A stretch of DNA of 23,975 nt from the IMG/VR virus record IMGVR_UViG_3300023180_000398, positions 1 to 23,975 of that record; one strand, 5' to 3'. Numbering within the stretch: position 1 is the stretch's first letter; every line of letters begins with the position of its first letter. Below, in pieces: positions 6,750 to 13,992 of the stretch. Source of the stretch: a virus. Position numbers and translations under genes: made by a program. The notes under the pieces were generated by a model that did no database searches, had not been told where the DNA came from, and worked only from the letters and a program-made list of their open reading frames with translations.

Positions 6750-8279
6750 CTATATTATATTATTAACGTTAACACTATAGTCTGTTCTAAACCAGAACAG
6801 CTGTTGCCCTTTTAAACTTGTTTTAATCCTCATGCCAATAGCTACGCCTTCGCCAGAGGATAAAACTAAATTACTTCTTGTTTGATTTTCAGGAGACCAT
6901 GGAGTTACATCCCAAGCGGACGTATCCCATGGGCTTCCTGATGAAGTTGATGATGTGGTTTGGCTTGTTGTGCCAATACCATAATCAAAATTTACAATTG
7001 TGTTTAGACTTACATTTCCATCTATCTGAATTACATTCCTGAAAGAATTCATTGTTTTTTCTGCTGGAGTTCCTAAATTGCTATAGGCTGCTTGAATATC
7101 ACATACAATAAAGTTGCCATCGTCATCAAATCCATCATCAGCTTTATAAACTTTACCCTGAACGCCAAAATAAAGATCGTTATTATAAAGGCCCCATGTT
7201 CTGGCATTCATTCCGGTAAATTTAGTTGCAGCGCCGGTAATAGTATTTATTACATATTGAACATAGTTAGAATTAGTAGCTTTGGGTACATTAAATAGTA
7301 ACCAACCACCTTTTGGATATAATTCAACTTCCCATCCATAATTGCTTGAATATAGAGTGGCCGCTTCTAATGCTGCTCCAGATAATTTAGAGCGATTAGT
7401 AACGGCGCCATCATTTTTAAATACTTCTGAAAAGAATACAAAATCTTGATCTGTAATAATTACCACATCACCAGCGACTTTCTTAACGCCACGAATTGAT
7501 AGCGGCCTTCCAATCTTATATGTTCCAACTAATGACCAATTAGAGGCATCTCCAGGGTCAGATCCTTGGTAAAGAATTGCATCACCACTAGACATTAGGA
7601 ATAGGGCATAATCATCAACGCCATCGCCGCCATCTAAGTTCCAAGTTACCATAGAAACTAAGTTACCTCCAAAAGGAGCCACTCTTGATAATTGGAATTT
7701 AGTAAATGTGCCGCCAATTGCATTTGTTGCGCCATACCAAAAATCTTGTGCGTCAGAATCCCAAACATAAACCCTGTTTTTATGAACATTAACGCCGTCT
7801 AGATCGCTAGGGGTTAATCCTGATCCTGAAATTGTACTATTAGATAATGTAGAGCCATCATAAGTAAGCGGGGTGTCGTTACCATTAAGCATCAATAACT
7901 GAGCGTTAAAGTTAACATATTGCCATCTAGCATTACTTTTACCTGAAGCTAGATTTGAGATGCTTGCTGGATTTGTAATATCATTGATTTCATCAGAATT
8001 TGCGCAAAGGAATTTTCTTGTAGTACCTGAATTATATTCCATCAGGGTTTCAACTTCGCCAGTTAATCCAGTTGCATGTTCACTAAAGCCTTTTCTTGTA
8101 CTAACTGAACCTTGATCAGGGAACCAATTTTCCATTAATACAGCATCTGTTGCCTCCATCTGGCTTTCTGCGTCTCTAGTATTCAAACCTCCAGAAGGTG
8201 AGGAAACATTGACTCTTGCAGCCTGACCACTTCTTTCTTGCTCTAAACCTAAATAATCTCGTCTTGTAAATACTACCAC
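6750..8279 (-). CDS. Tail hub/nozzle protein (P22 gp10-like beta-propeller)
   Basis: A 509-residue beta-rich protein. The N-terminal region contains SSPSGGLNTRDAESQMEATD, then AVLMENWFPDQGSVSTRKGF. This is the conserved opening of podovirus tail hub/nozzle (packaged-DNA stabilisation) proteins. The rest has repeated beta segments (LLMLNGNDTPLTYDG, VHKNRVYVWDSDAQDFWYG, YALFLMSSGDAILYQGSDPG), consistent with a propeller. These proteins extend the connector and close the DNA channel below the portal. The start codon is GTG, overlapping the TAG of the connector gene (TAGTG), so it is probably translated by coupling. A lack of Met upstream and the conserved N-terminus support this start. Confidence 0.78.
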   Translation of the reverse strand: MVVFTRRDYLGLEQERSGQAARVNVSSPSGGLNTRDAESQMEATDAVLMENWFPDQGSVSTRKGFSEHATGLTGEVETLMEYNSGTTRKFLCANSDEINDITNPASISNLASGKSNARWQYVNFNAQLLMLNGNDTPLTYDGSTLSNSTISGSGLTPSDLDGVNVHKNRVYVWDSDAQDFWYGATNAIGGTFTKFQLSRVAPFGGNLVSMVTWNLDGGDGVDDYALFLMSSGDAILYQGSDPGDASNWSLVGTYKIGRPLSIRGVKKVAGDVVIITDQDFVFFSEVFKNDGAVTNRSKLSGAALEAATLYSSNYGWEVELYPKGGWLLFNVPKATNSNYVQYVINTITGAATKFTGMNARTWGLYNNDLYFGVQGKVYKADDGFDDDGNFIVCDIQAAYSNLGTPAEKTMNSFRNVIQIDGNVSLNTIVNFDYGIGTTSQTTSSTSSGSPWDTSAWDVTPWSPENQTRSNLVLSSGEGVAIGMRIKTSLKGQQLFWFRTDYSVNVNNII

Positions 8280-8983
8280 TATGAAGTTGTAACTAGAGTT
8301 GGATAACCAATTCTAGATTTATCAAAGGTAGATCTTCTCACATGTGTAATAGTTTTGTTAGCACCATTAATTGAGACTCGTTCTGCCAAGGCTAAATCTA
8401 GCTCCCTCTGCTTTTCCGCATAAGGACGCCCTTGCATAGCAAGCAGCCTCCAAGTCGCATCTAATCTTAATATGTAATCGTCAATAACAGGAACATCAGT
8501 ATCAGCTTGCCATCCTGTTTGGCCAGTTCCACCACTATCTTCTACAATTTCATTAGAAATATATTCAAAAATGAAGCTTTCTACAGCTGATGGAGTAGGG
8601 TATAAAACAATTAAATCCTGCCTTATTCTAAAGTAGTCATTAACTGTTGCTCCAGTGATTGTGGCGTTATTTAATATTCTCCATTCTTCAGGAGTCATAG
8701 CGCCAATAACGTTTCTTTGTTGTGTTGTATTCCAAAAAGTATTATCAATAAATCTATCGAAATCACTCGGTAGGGCATATGTGGCAGTTGAGGCAACACT
8801 AGAAAACGTGTGTTCTTTTTGTAACTCTTGCCAATCAAATGATCTAGACAAATTAGTGATAGCTATTGTTATAGCTTGTAAAACCTGCTTAGCAGAATCT
8901 TCGTTATTACCAATAATAGTGCTTGGTACACTAGAGCTCTTGGTTTCTTTTAAAATGTCTTGTGCAATTGATAGCAGAGTCAC
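8279..8983 (-). CDS. Head-tail connector/adaptor protein (P22 gp4-like position)
   Basis: A 234-residue protein. It contains an alpha-helical N-terminus (LLSIAQDILKE, VLQAITIAITNLSRSFDWQE), a middle section with TYALPSDFDRFIDNTFW and AMTPEEWRIL, and a C-terminal DDYILRLDATWRLLAMQGRPYA followed by an Arg-rich tail. The SFDWQ..LP.DFDRF pattern with a helical C-terminus is what I know from podovirus adaptor proteins that bind below the portal. The gene order agrees: capsid genes upstream, tail hub downstream. The start is GTG, with AGAGGAA about 9 bases upstream; no early in-frame ATG exists. Its stop overlaps the hub start. I am confident of a head completion/connector role, less of the exact P22 equivalent. 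Confidence 0.7.
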   Translation of the reverse strand: MTLLSIAQDILKETKSSSVPSTIIGNNEDSAKQVLQAITIAITNLSRSFDWQELQKEHTFSSVASTATYALPSDFDRFIDNTFWNTTQQRNVIGAMTPEEWRILNNATITGATVNDYFRIRQDLIVLYPTPSAVESFIFEYISNEIVEDSGGTGQTGWQADTDVPVIDDYILRLDATWRLLAMQGRPYAEKQRELDLALAERVSINGANKTITHVRRSTFDKSRIGYPTLVTTS

Positions 8984-8989
8984 TTATAT

Positions 8990-9472
8990 TTATTCCTCTT
9001 TAAATTTATTTAATAATTCTATTAAAGATGCTTTTGAGGCATTTCCTTTATATTCAATTCCAAGCTTATCTAGCTCAGCTTTTAGCTCAGCAGCACTTCT
9101 TTTTTCTTCAGAATCTTTGATTTCAATAGTAGCTTCTTCAATGGTTGGTTTTTCTGCTGGGGCTTCTTTTACTTTTTTGACAGCAGGCTCTTGCTCAACG
9201 CCATTAACAGCTTTAAAAGCTACATACTTGTCATAAGCTCTTTTGAATAATGTTTTTTCATCTACAGCTACTTTATCACCATAACTATCTGGAACTTTTC
9301 TTTCACCAGATCTTCTTCTTACAACAGAATATCTATCCTCACCTGATTCAATATATATGTATAAGCGTGGTTCACCATTCTTAAAGCCATCATAAAAGCC
9401 TACTCTTTGCTTACCATAAATTGCCAATTGTTCCTGAGGATTTGTTATATCTAACACTAGTTTTTCTGTCAT
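8990..9472 (-). CDS. Structural-region protein with C-terminal HeH/LEM-like domain
   Basis: A 160-residue protein. Residues 1-90 form a compact mixed domain (LDITNPQEQLAIYGKQRVGF, LYIYIESGEDRYSVVRRRSG). Residues 91-122 form a charged linker rich in Glu, Lys and Pro. The end (124-158) has RSAAELKAELDKLGIEYKGN then ASKASLIELLNKFKEE, which matches the HeH/LEM or SAP-like helix-extended-helix fold: a Leu-rich helix, GIxYKGNxxK, and a second Leu-rich helix. Such domains bind DNA or protein and occur at the ends of several phage head-region proteins. It sits between the putative decoration protein and the connector, so it may be a head completion or DNA-contact protein. It follows an intrinsic terminator and lacks a strong Shine-Dalgarno. 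Confidence 0.6.
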   Translation of the reverse strand: MTEKLVLDITNPQEQLAIYGKQRVGFYDGFKNGEPRLYIYIESGEDRYSVVRRRSGERKVPDSYGDKVAVDEKTLFKRAYDKYVAFKAVNGVEQEPAVKKVKEAPAEKPTIEEATIEIKDSEEKRSAAELKAELDKLGIEYKGNASKASLIELLNKFKEE

Positions 9473-9496
9473 AGTCTTATTTATTTAATTTGTTAT

Positions 9497-9530
9497 TATT
9501 AAAAGGAGAGGAGATTTCTCCCCCCTCCCA
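9497..9530 (-). terminator. Intrinsic terminator after the capsid/decoration genes
   Basis: Read on the minus strand, GGGAGGGGGGAGA is followed by a short loop and TCTCCTCTCC, then TTTT. The stem closes as GAG-AAAT-CTC and extends outward through about five more pairs, two of them G-U. On the plus strand the same bases give mismatches instead of wobbles, so the element favours minus-strand transcripts. It lies right after the putative decoration gene and would reduce read-through from the heavily expressed capsid genes into connector and tail genes. Stem and U-tract are seen; activity is inferred. Confidence 0.6.
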
Positions 9531-9545
9531 GTGAATAGCTAAAGA

Positions 9546-10049
9546 TTAGTTATCTTTGCCATCAGCAACTTCAGGACGAGCGATTTCTAACTCAGCAAGT
9601 CCAGTTGAAGGAGTGTCAATTGCAGACGCACCTTTACATCTTCTGATGTAATCACCAGCAACGTCAGCATCATCAATAGAGCCGGCAGTTGCAGTTAGGT
9701 AGCAATCAGCATTATCAGCGAAGCTGGCAAGTACTTTACCTACAGCTTTACCACTGATTTGATACCAACCATACTGGTCGGCAACGTTTGCAGACATTGC
9801 AAAAGCAACTGGTCCAACAGCATCAGCAACAGCTAAGGCAGTTGAGAAGTCGTCAGCGTTATAAGTAACAGTTGAACCAACAACAGTTGAAGCAACGCCT
9901 TTTAAGTAAATAAACTCACCAACGCCATAGTCAGTAGAAGCTTTATCCACAGCGCGAATAATAGTTCCTAGTTGAACTTGAGCAGTTGATGAAGTTTCGT
10001 CTATAGCTTGGCTATAAACTGTTTGTTCAATGCTTTTAAAATCAGACAT
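9546..10049 (-). CDS. Putative capsid decoration/stabilisation protein
   Basis: A 167-residue, beta-rich, acidic protein of Ala, Val, Asp, Thr and Gly, with no signal peptide or enzyme motif. Characteristic stretches are GVGEFIYLKGVASTVVGSTV, GWYQISGKAVGKVLASFADN and a C-terminal LAELEIARPEVADGKDN. Small beta proteins of this size encoded immediately after (or before) the major capsid gene commonly decorate the capsid surface. The start has a good Shine-Dalgarno (AAGGA, about 8 bases upstream), and the gene ends right before an intrinsic terminator, consistent with high expression together with the capsid. The name is inferred from position and composition, as I cannot match it to a named family. 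Confidence 0.55.
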   Translation of the reverse strand: MSDFKSIEQTVYSQAIDETSSTAQVQLGTIIRAVDKASTDYGVGEFIYLKGVASTVVGSTVTYNADDFSTALAVADAVGPVAFAMSANVADQYGWYQISGKAVGKVLASFADNADCYLTATAGSIDDADVAGDYIRRCKGASAIDTPSTGLAELEIARPEVADGKDN

Positions 10050-10079
10050 TTCTTTAATCCTTATTTATTAGTTAATAAC

Positions 10080-11036
10080 CTATGCAATCATTACACCGTG
10101 TACACGAGCGTTATCAATTGTCATGTTTCCAGTAAATACAAGTGGAGTTACATACACGTCTTGGTTAACAGGACGAGTAGTTTCACCAGTTTCAAATAAT
10201 GAATCACCTAAGTATTTAAGGAAGATATGATCTGAATTGATAAAGTACATGTGCGCAGATGGAGCCTCAGGATCGTAGAATACGTCAGCGCCTTTGTATT
10301 TAACAACAGCGAAGCCTAATTGACCAAGTTTACCATCAGTGATTCTTTGGATAGTTTGAAGAGAATCTTCGTAGTATCCGAAGTAAGTAGCGTCAGCTGC
10401 AATCAAATCTGGTAATTCACCTGATTGTACTTGGCAACGAATGTAAAGAGTGTTCATTGCGCTTTGGATAGTAGTAGCAGAAGGAGTTACTGTTTCTACA
10501 GAGAAGTCATACAACTTGTTCTGCCAGAAAGAGTAGCTAGCTCTGTTAATGCCACCAACAGTACCAGTAGTTGGATCATCAGCAACTAAAGATTGTAAAC
10601 CGCCGATTTCATTTCCACCAGATCCAGTTCCATCAGCGTAAATTGAAGAACCTAATTGGTTTTTCAAAGAAGCTTCTAAAACTTTCATTTTGTTTTTAAG
10701 AAGAGGAACGATTCTTTCAGCGCCTGCGTTTTGCTTCATTTCTTTACCAGACATAGTTACTGTACCAGTAAGGATTTTCTGAGAGAATTCAGCAGAAGTT
10801 AATACGTCTTGAACAGTTGTGTCAAAAGTATCATACTCGCCTTGGAATTGAACAGTTCCGTTAGATGCATAAGATAGTTTTTCTTGGAAAGAAGCACCAC
10901 CTGATTCTTTGATAATGTTACCTTTCTCCTGCATTTTAACTAAAAGCGGGTGATTATTGATAACGTTATCTGTAATACTAGCCTTGTAATTATCCAAGGT
11001 AGTAGTCAAAATTTGTGAAACGTTTGGATTAGTCAT
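10080..11036 (-). CDS. Major capsid protein (HK97-fold, short-tailed phage type)
   Basis: A 318-residue protein. The N-terminus has ILTTTLDNYKASITDNVINN and HPLLVKMQEKGNIIKESGG, then a beta segment (YDTFDTTVQDVLTSAEFSQK), the T-V-T-M-SGKEMKQNAG segment and a long helix (ERIVPLLKNKMKVLEASLKN). The middle has SIYADGTGSGGNEIGGLQSL, and the end has a DVYVTPLVFTGNMTIDNARV strand set. This succession is what I know from the capsid proteins of BPP-1/Bcep22-type podoviruses, with the HK97 fold. It is preceded by scaffold and followed by a putative decoration gene, as expected. The length is typical; no separate protease is seen, so maturation probably uses the scaffold only. A hairpin lies directly upstream and there is no clear Shine-Dalgarno. 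Confidence 0.85.
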   Translation of the reverse strand: MTNPNVSQILTTTLDNYKASITDNVINNHPLLVKMQEKGNIIKESGGASFQEKLSYASNGTVQFQGEYDTFDTTVQDVLTSAEFSQKILTGTVTMSGKEMKQNAGAERIVPLLKNKMKVLEASLKNQLGSSIYADGTGSGGNEIGGLQSLVADDPTTGTVGGINRASYSFWQNKLYDFSVETVTPSATTIQSAMNTLYIRCQVQSGELPDLIAADATYFGYYEDSLQTIQRITDGKLGQLGFAVVKYKGADVFYDPEAPSAHMYFINSDHIFLKYLGDSLFETGETTRPVNQDVYVTPLVFTGNMTIDNARVHGVMIA

Positions 11037-11044
11037 TTTTACTT

Positions 11045-11070
11045 ATCTATTAAAAATTGTCTTAATAGAT
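11045..11070 (-). repeat. Inverted repeat (9-bp stem) just upstream of the capsid start
   Basis: ATCTATTAA and TTAATAGAT form a perfect 9-bp stem with an 8-base loop, ending 8 bases before the capsid ATG. In the minus-strand mRNA it would form a 5' hairpin. It could protect the capsid message from decay or mark a processing site. There is no U-tract, so a terminator is unlikely. The stem is only AT-rich, so its stability is modest. Confidence 0.4.
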
Positions 11071-11093
11071 ATTAGTTTCACTCAAATTATTTC

Positions 11094-12125
11094 TTAGCTA
11101 TACAAGCTTCTAATAAAAGCTTCAGTAGCGGCCTCAGGATCAGTAGTTGAAGCTTTGACAGAGCTGCCTTTAGAAGACTGTTTTTTTAATTTTTTAGCCT
11201 TCTGTATTTCAGCTTGTCTTTTTGCTTCAGCTTTTCTTAAGATCTCTTCCTCTCTAACAGACGCAAGCTCGTCATCAAGAAGCACAGCTTTTTGATAGGC
11301 TTTTTCCATCGTCATATCAGGATTGGAATCATTGAAGAATAGGGCCATATTATGCCTTACTCTATCAAAATAAGGATGCTTAAGATTTCCATTGGCATCT
11401 TTCGCTTGAGAGAAATTTTCTATTTCTTTCTTAGCTGAGATTTGCTGCTCTTTTTGTTTTTGCTGTTCAAATGATTCGAGTTTATTTCTAATATCTGATA
11501 ATTCATTTGATAATCTAATCTCTTCCGGAGTTCTGTAATCTTCATCATCAATTTCACTTTCCGAAACAGTAGATTTACCAAAGTTTGTTAGGTCAACATT
11601 AGTTTGTTTTGCTAACAACTCTATTGCCTGTCTAGGATCTCTTGCAGTCAGCGCTTCAAAATCTGCATAATTCTTAACCATCTGAGCATATTGTTGCTTA
11701 GAATAGCCAAGATTATTTGCTTGAATTGCATCTTCCAAAACATCTATAATTTTTTTTGATTCGCCTAATTCTAAGCGCTTTCTATCTAAATCAGCACGCG
11801 ATTTCTTGCCTGCATTTATTAGCTTTTCTCTTAGTTCAGGGTCCTCTACTGATTTGACGAGATCTTTAAATTCCTTAACATGGCCGCTAAGCTCTTTATC
11901 AAGGTCACTTTCCTCAACATCAGTTATCTCTTGTTCATCATTATTAGCCCCTACTGTCTCTTGAGGCTCTATATTATCATCTTCAGCTTCAGTATTTATT
12001 TCTTCTACCTCTGCAGATTCTTCTTTAGATTCTTGCGTAGGAGTATCCTGGTTTTCAAACATCTGAGTAACCGCTTGCTCCATAGCTAAATCAGCTGAAT
12101 TTTCTTGTAGAGTTTCTTGATTCAT
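11094..12125 (-). CDS. Scaffolding protein
   Basis: A 343-residue, highly charged protein. The N-terminal 90 residues are strongly acidic (ESKEESAEVEEINTEAEDD and more). The middle is helical with likely coiled coils (DLDRKRLELGESKKIIDVLE; NELSDIRNKLESFEQQKQKE). The C-terminal end is basic (AEAKRQAEIQKAKKLKKQSS) and closes with FIRSLYS. An acidic head, helical body and basic capsid-binding tail, directly upstream of the major capsid gene, are the standard signs of a phage scaffold, which guides procapsid assembly and then leaves. No protease motif (Ser-His-Asp) is visible, so self-digestion is not supported. No Shine-Dalgarno precedes the ATG. The 5' region carries a long imperfect hairpin. 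Confidence 0.75.
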   Translation of the reverse strand: MNQETLQENSADLAMEQAVTQMFENQDTPTQESKEESAEVEEINTEAEDDNIEPQETVGANNDEQEITDVEESDLDKELSGHVKEFKDLVKSVEDPELREKLINAGKKSRADLDRKRLELGESKKIIDVLEDAIQANNLGYSKQQYAQMVKNYADFEALTARDPRQAIELLAKQTNVDLTNFGKSTVSESEIDDEDYRTPEEIRLSNELSDIRNKLESFEQQKQKEQQISAKKEIENFSQAKDANGNLKHPYFDRVRHNMALFFNDSNPDMTMEKAYQKAVLLDDELASVREEEILRKAEAKRQAEIQKAKKLKKQSSKGSSVKASTTDPEAATEAFIRSLYS

Positions 12126-12146
12126 ATAAAATACTATTTTTAATCA

Positions 12147-12200
12147 TTAACACTATATGTAGTAGTAATTATAAGAAAAAACTACTATATATAGTGTTAA
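12147..12200. repeat. 19-bp inverted repeat between accessory block and scaffold gene
   Basis: TTAACACTATATGTAGTAG and CTACTATATATAGTGTTAA are inverted repeats with one mismatch in 19 positions, separated by 16 bases. The mismatch is G-U in a plus-strand RNA and A-C in a minus-strand RNA. The loop holds TATAAT (minus strand) and a run of T. No U-tract follows either arm, so it does not look like a terminator. It fills the gap between the 236-residue gene and scaffold and could be an operator, an RNase III-type processing hairpin, or an expression control for scaffold. Confidence 0.6.
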
Positions 12201-12203
12201 AAG

Positions 12204-12914
12204 TCAAGAATTATCTAATGATTTTAGCACGTTTGAACGCTCTAAAATCTTTAAATGTTCCTCAGGTAATCCTTCGAGTACCTTATCCATAACACCTTTT
12301 TCCTGACAAGCCTTTAGAGTTGTTTGTACCAATCCTTGTATATTTCTATTCTCAGAAGGGCTGCCATTGTTTCCAGCAAGTAAAGCCTCGTTGATAAATC
12401 TTTGTCCGTAACTTATTAATTGATGATTGTTAACATCCTTATCATCAAAACTCCCATCGTTTAATTCATCCTTTATTTTACTCCAAAGTTTAAGCTCTCT
12501 CATTCTGTCTTTTGCTGCAATCTCCATATTCTTCTTCTTAAACTCAGCTTCTTTTAAATCTATTTCTAATTCTTCTCTATCTAGTTCATCTTCAGTTGTT
12601 TCCAACTTCTTTAGAATGCGTTTTACTTGTAATATATTGCGTTGATACTCGAAACTTAGGGTAGCAAGATTCTCAAAGAATACAGCTTGCTCCTTAACAG
12701 CTTGCCAATATTTAGATGCCTTAGTAGGGAATTTAACATTATTTAAAACAGAAACCATCATCTCTGTTTCTGTTCTCCAGATTTGACGCTTCTCATAAGT
12801 ATCTTGAAGCTCTTCTTGCATGGTTTGAATAGCGTTGAAATCTTCTTCTGATAAGAAGTTACTATTCTTTATGCTTTGTAGCGAATCGCTTGCGTATTTA
12901 TTTAATGTAATCAT
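12204..12914 (-). CDS. Unknown helical protein, accessory block
   Basis: A 236-residue, almost wholly helical and charged protein. A central coiled coil (about residues 95-150) has heptad-like spacing: RNILQVKRILKKLETTEDEL, then REELEIDLKEAEFKKKNMEI and AKDRMRELKLW. The N-terminal part contains EDFNAIQTMQEELQDTYEKR and a conserved-looking VKFPTKASKYWQAVKEQAVF. No membrane segment, signal or catalytic motif is seen. It is the last gene of the block between portal and scaffold, and its ATG overlaps the stop of the 81-residue gene (ATGA). I do not recognise a family. A structural or assembly role is suggested by position only. Confidence 0.6.
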   Translation of the reverse strand: MITLNKYASDSLQSIKNSNFLSEEDFNAIQTMQEELQDTYEKRQIWRTETEMMVSVLNNVKFPTKASKYWQAVKEQAVFFENLATLSFEYQRNILQVKRILKKLETTEDELDREELEIDLKEAEFKKKNMEIAAKDRMRELKLWSKIKDELNDGSFDDKDVNNHQLISYGQRFINEALLAGNNGSPSENRNIQGLVQTTLKACQEKGVMDKVLEGLPEEHLKILERSNVLKSLDNS

Positions 12915-13156
12915 ATAATTAAATTTACTACTTCTCCGGTTTCTGGATCTGTATATGTATTTTTATCCAATTCAGATTGCGCGTATTCTTTAGATACTTC
13001 GTCGCAAGAAATACTAGGCGTCCAGGAATTTTCGTTCTCACCTTCTACAACCAAAAACTTATCTACAAATAATCGGAAAGATAAGCCTAAAGACTCTTTA
13101 TCCTCATGACTAATTAAGCCAGAGATTACTTTTTCTTTTAATTCAAAAACTTTCAT
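12911..13156 (-). CDS. Unknown small protein, accessory block
   Basis: An 81-residue acidic protein (KVFELKEKVISGLISHEDKE, FRLFVDKFLVVEGENENSWT) ending in DPETGEVVNLII. It has no membrane segment or recognisable motif. Its ATG shares a base with the TAA of the propeller gene (TAATG) and its TGA overlaps the next ATG, so it is embedded in a tightly coupled set of genes. A chaperone or partner for the fibre or propeller protein is conceivable, since small proteins often follow phage fibre genes, but the sequence does not show it. Confidence 0.55.
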   Translation of the reverse strand: MKVFELKEKVISGLISHEDKESLGLSFRLFVDKFLVVEGENENSWTPSISCDEVSKEYAQSELDKNTYTDPETGEVVNLII

Positions 13157-13989
13157 TAAGAATACTCCTCCGTTGAAGCTAAATAACTGGCACCACCAGC
13201 TGTAGCAAACCCTGCTGTAGTGCTACCACATCCATAAGTATCGCTTCTAGCTGTAGCTAAAGAATCAATACCAGACCAAGTACTACCATCGTAAGATTCA
13301 GCTGTAGTTAATTCTCCACCAGTATCATTTCCCCCAAACATAATAGAATCCGTCTGTGTCCCAAATGCTCCAAGATCTCTAGTTGCAGTTGTAATAGAGC
13401 CGCCACTACTCCAACTTGTACCATTATATTCTTCACATGTTGTAATTCTTGCGCCACTAGCACCAGCAATAACAAGACCAGCAGATAATGTTCCTGCTCC
13501 AGCGGGACTTTCATGATTAGATGATGATGCACCGCCACTACTCCATGATGTACCATTATATTCTTCTGTTGCGTTTGTTCCATTACCTCCAGTGCTAACA
13601 CCTGCTGACAATGTTCCAAATCCTGTGGGGTTTGCAATGCCGGTTGCTAAAGTTCCGCCACCGCTCCAGCTTGTACCGTCATATTCTTCAGTTACATCAC
13701 TAGAAACAGCGCCCGTCCAACCAGCAGCTTTTACACCAGCAGTTAATGTTCCAAATCCAGATAGCCCCCTTACCGCAGTTGAAACGGCTCCTCCACTTGA
13801 AAAGCTAGAACCATTATATTCTTCGGTAGAAGTAGTATTACTACCGCCAGTAACCCTGCCTGTTGCAACAAAGCTAGCAGATAATGTTCCACCTGCAACA
13901 TGGTTGTTTCTACCAGTAGATAATGATCCACCTGCTCGCCAGGTAACAGAAACATCAACAAATAGATATGGATTTACTAAATAAGGCAT
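13156..13989 (-). CDS. Six-bladed kelch-like beta-propeller protein
   Basis: A 277-residue protein made almost entirely of a 41-46 residue repeat. Each unit has an aromatic centre and Gly-rich strand (TSWSSGG type; aromatic at W17, F63, W108, W149, W193, W238), then a G-x-G-T segment, a second Gly strand, and TEEY-N-G. TEEY-like ends occur near 55, 100, 141, 186, 231 and 273. The first unit lacks its TEEY strand at the N-terminus and the protein ends with a lone TEEYS, the usual circular closure of a propeller. Six blades are therefore expected. Kelch-type propellers bind proteins or sugars. It follows a fibre-like gene by 3 bases, has an AGGA Shine-Dalgarno, and is probably a virion surface protein. 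Confidence 0.75.
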   Translation of the reverse strand: MPYLVNPYLFVDVSVTWRAGGSLSTGRNNHVAGGTLSASFVATGRVTGGSNTTSTEEYNGSSFSSGGAVSTAVRGLSGFGTLTAGVKAAGWTGAVSSDVTEEYDGTSWSGGGTLATGIANPTGFGTLSAGVSTGGNGTNATEEYNGTSWSSGGASSSNHESPAGAGTLSAGLVIAGASGARITTCEEYNGTSWSSGGSITTATRDLGAFGTQTDSIMFGGNDTGGELTTAESYDGSTWSGIDSLATARSDTYGCGSTTAGFATAGGASYLASTEEYS

Positions 13990-13992
13990 AAA

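Noticed and set aside
8655-9236. 193-residue plus-strand frame
   Set aside because: It lies wholly antisense to the connector and HeH-domain genes, and its Ser/Leu-rich composition is that of a shadow frame.
10080-11036. Diversity-generating retroelement, because the capsid resembles that of BPP-1
   Set aside because: No reverse transcriptase, template repeat or variable-repeat pair is visible in the window.
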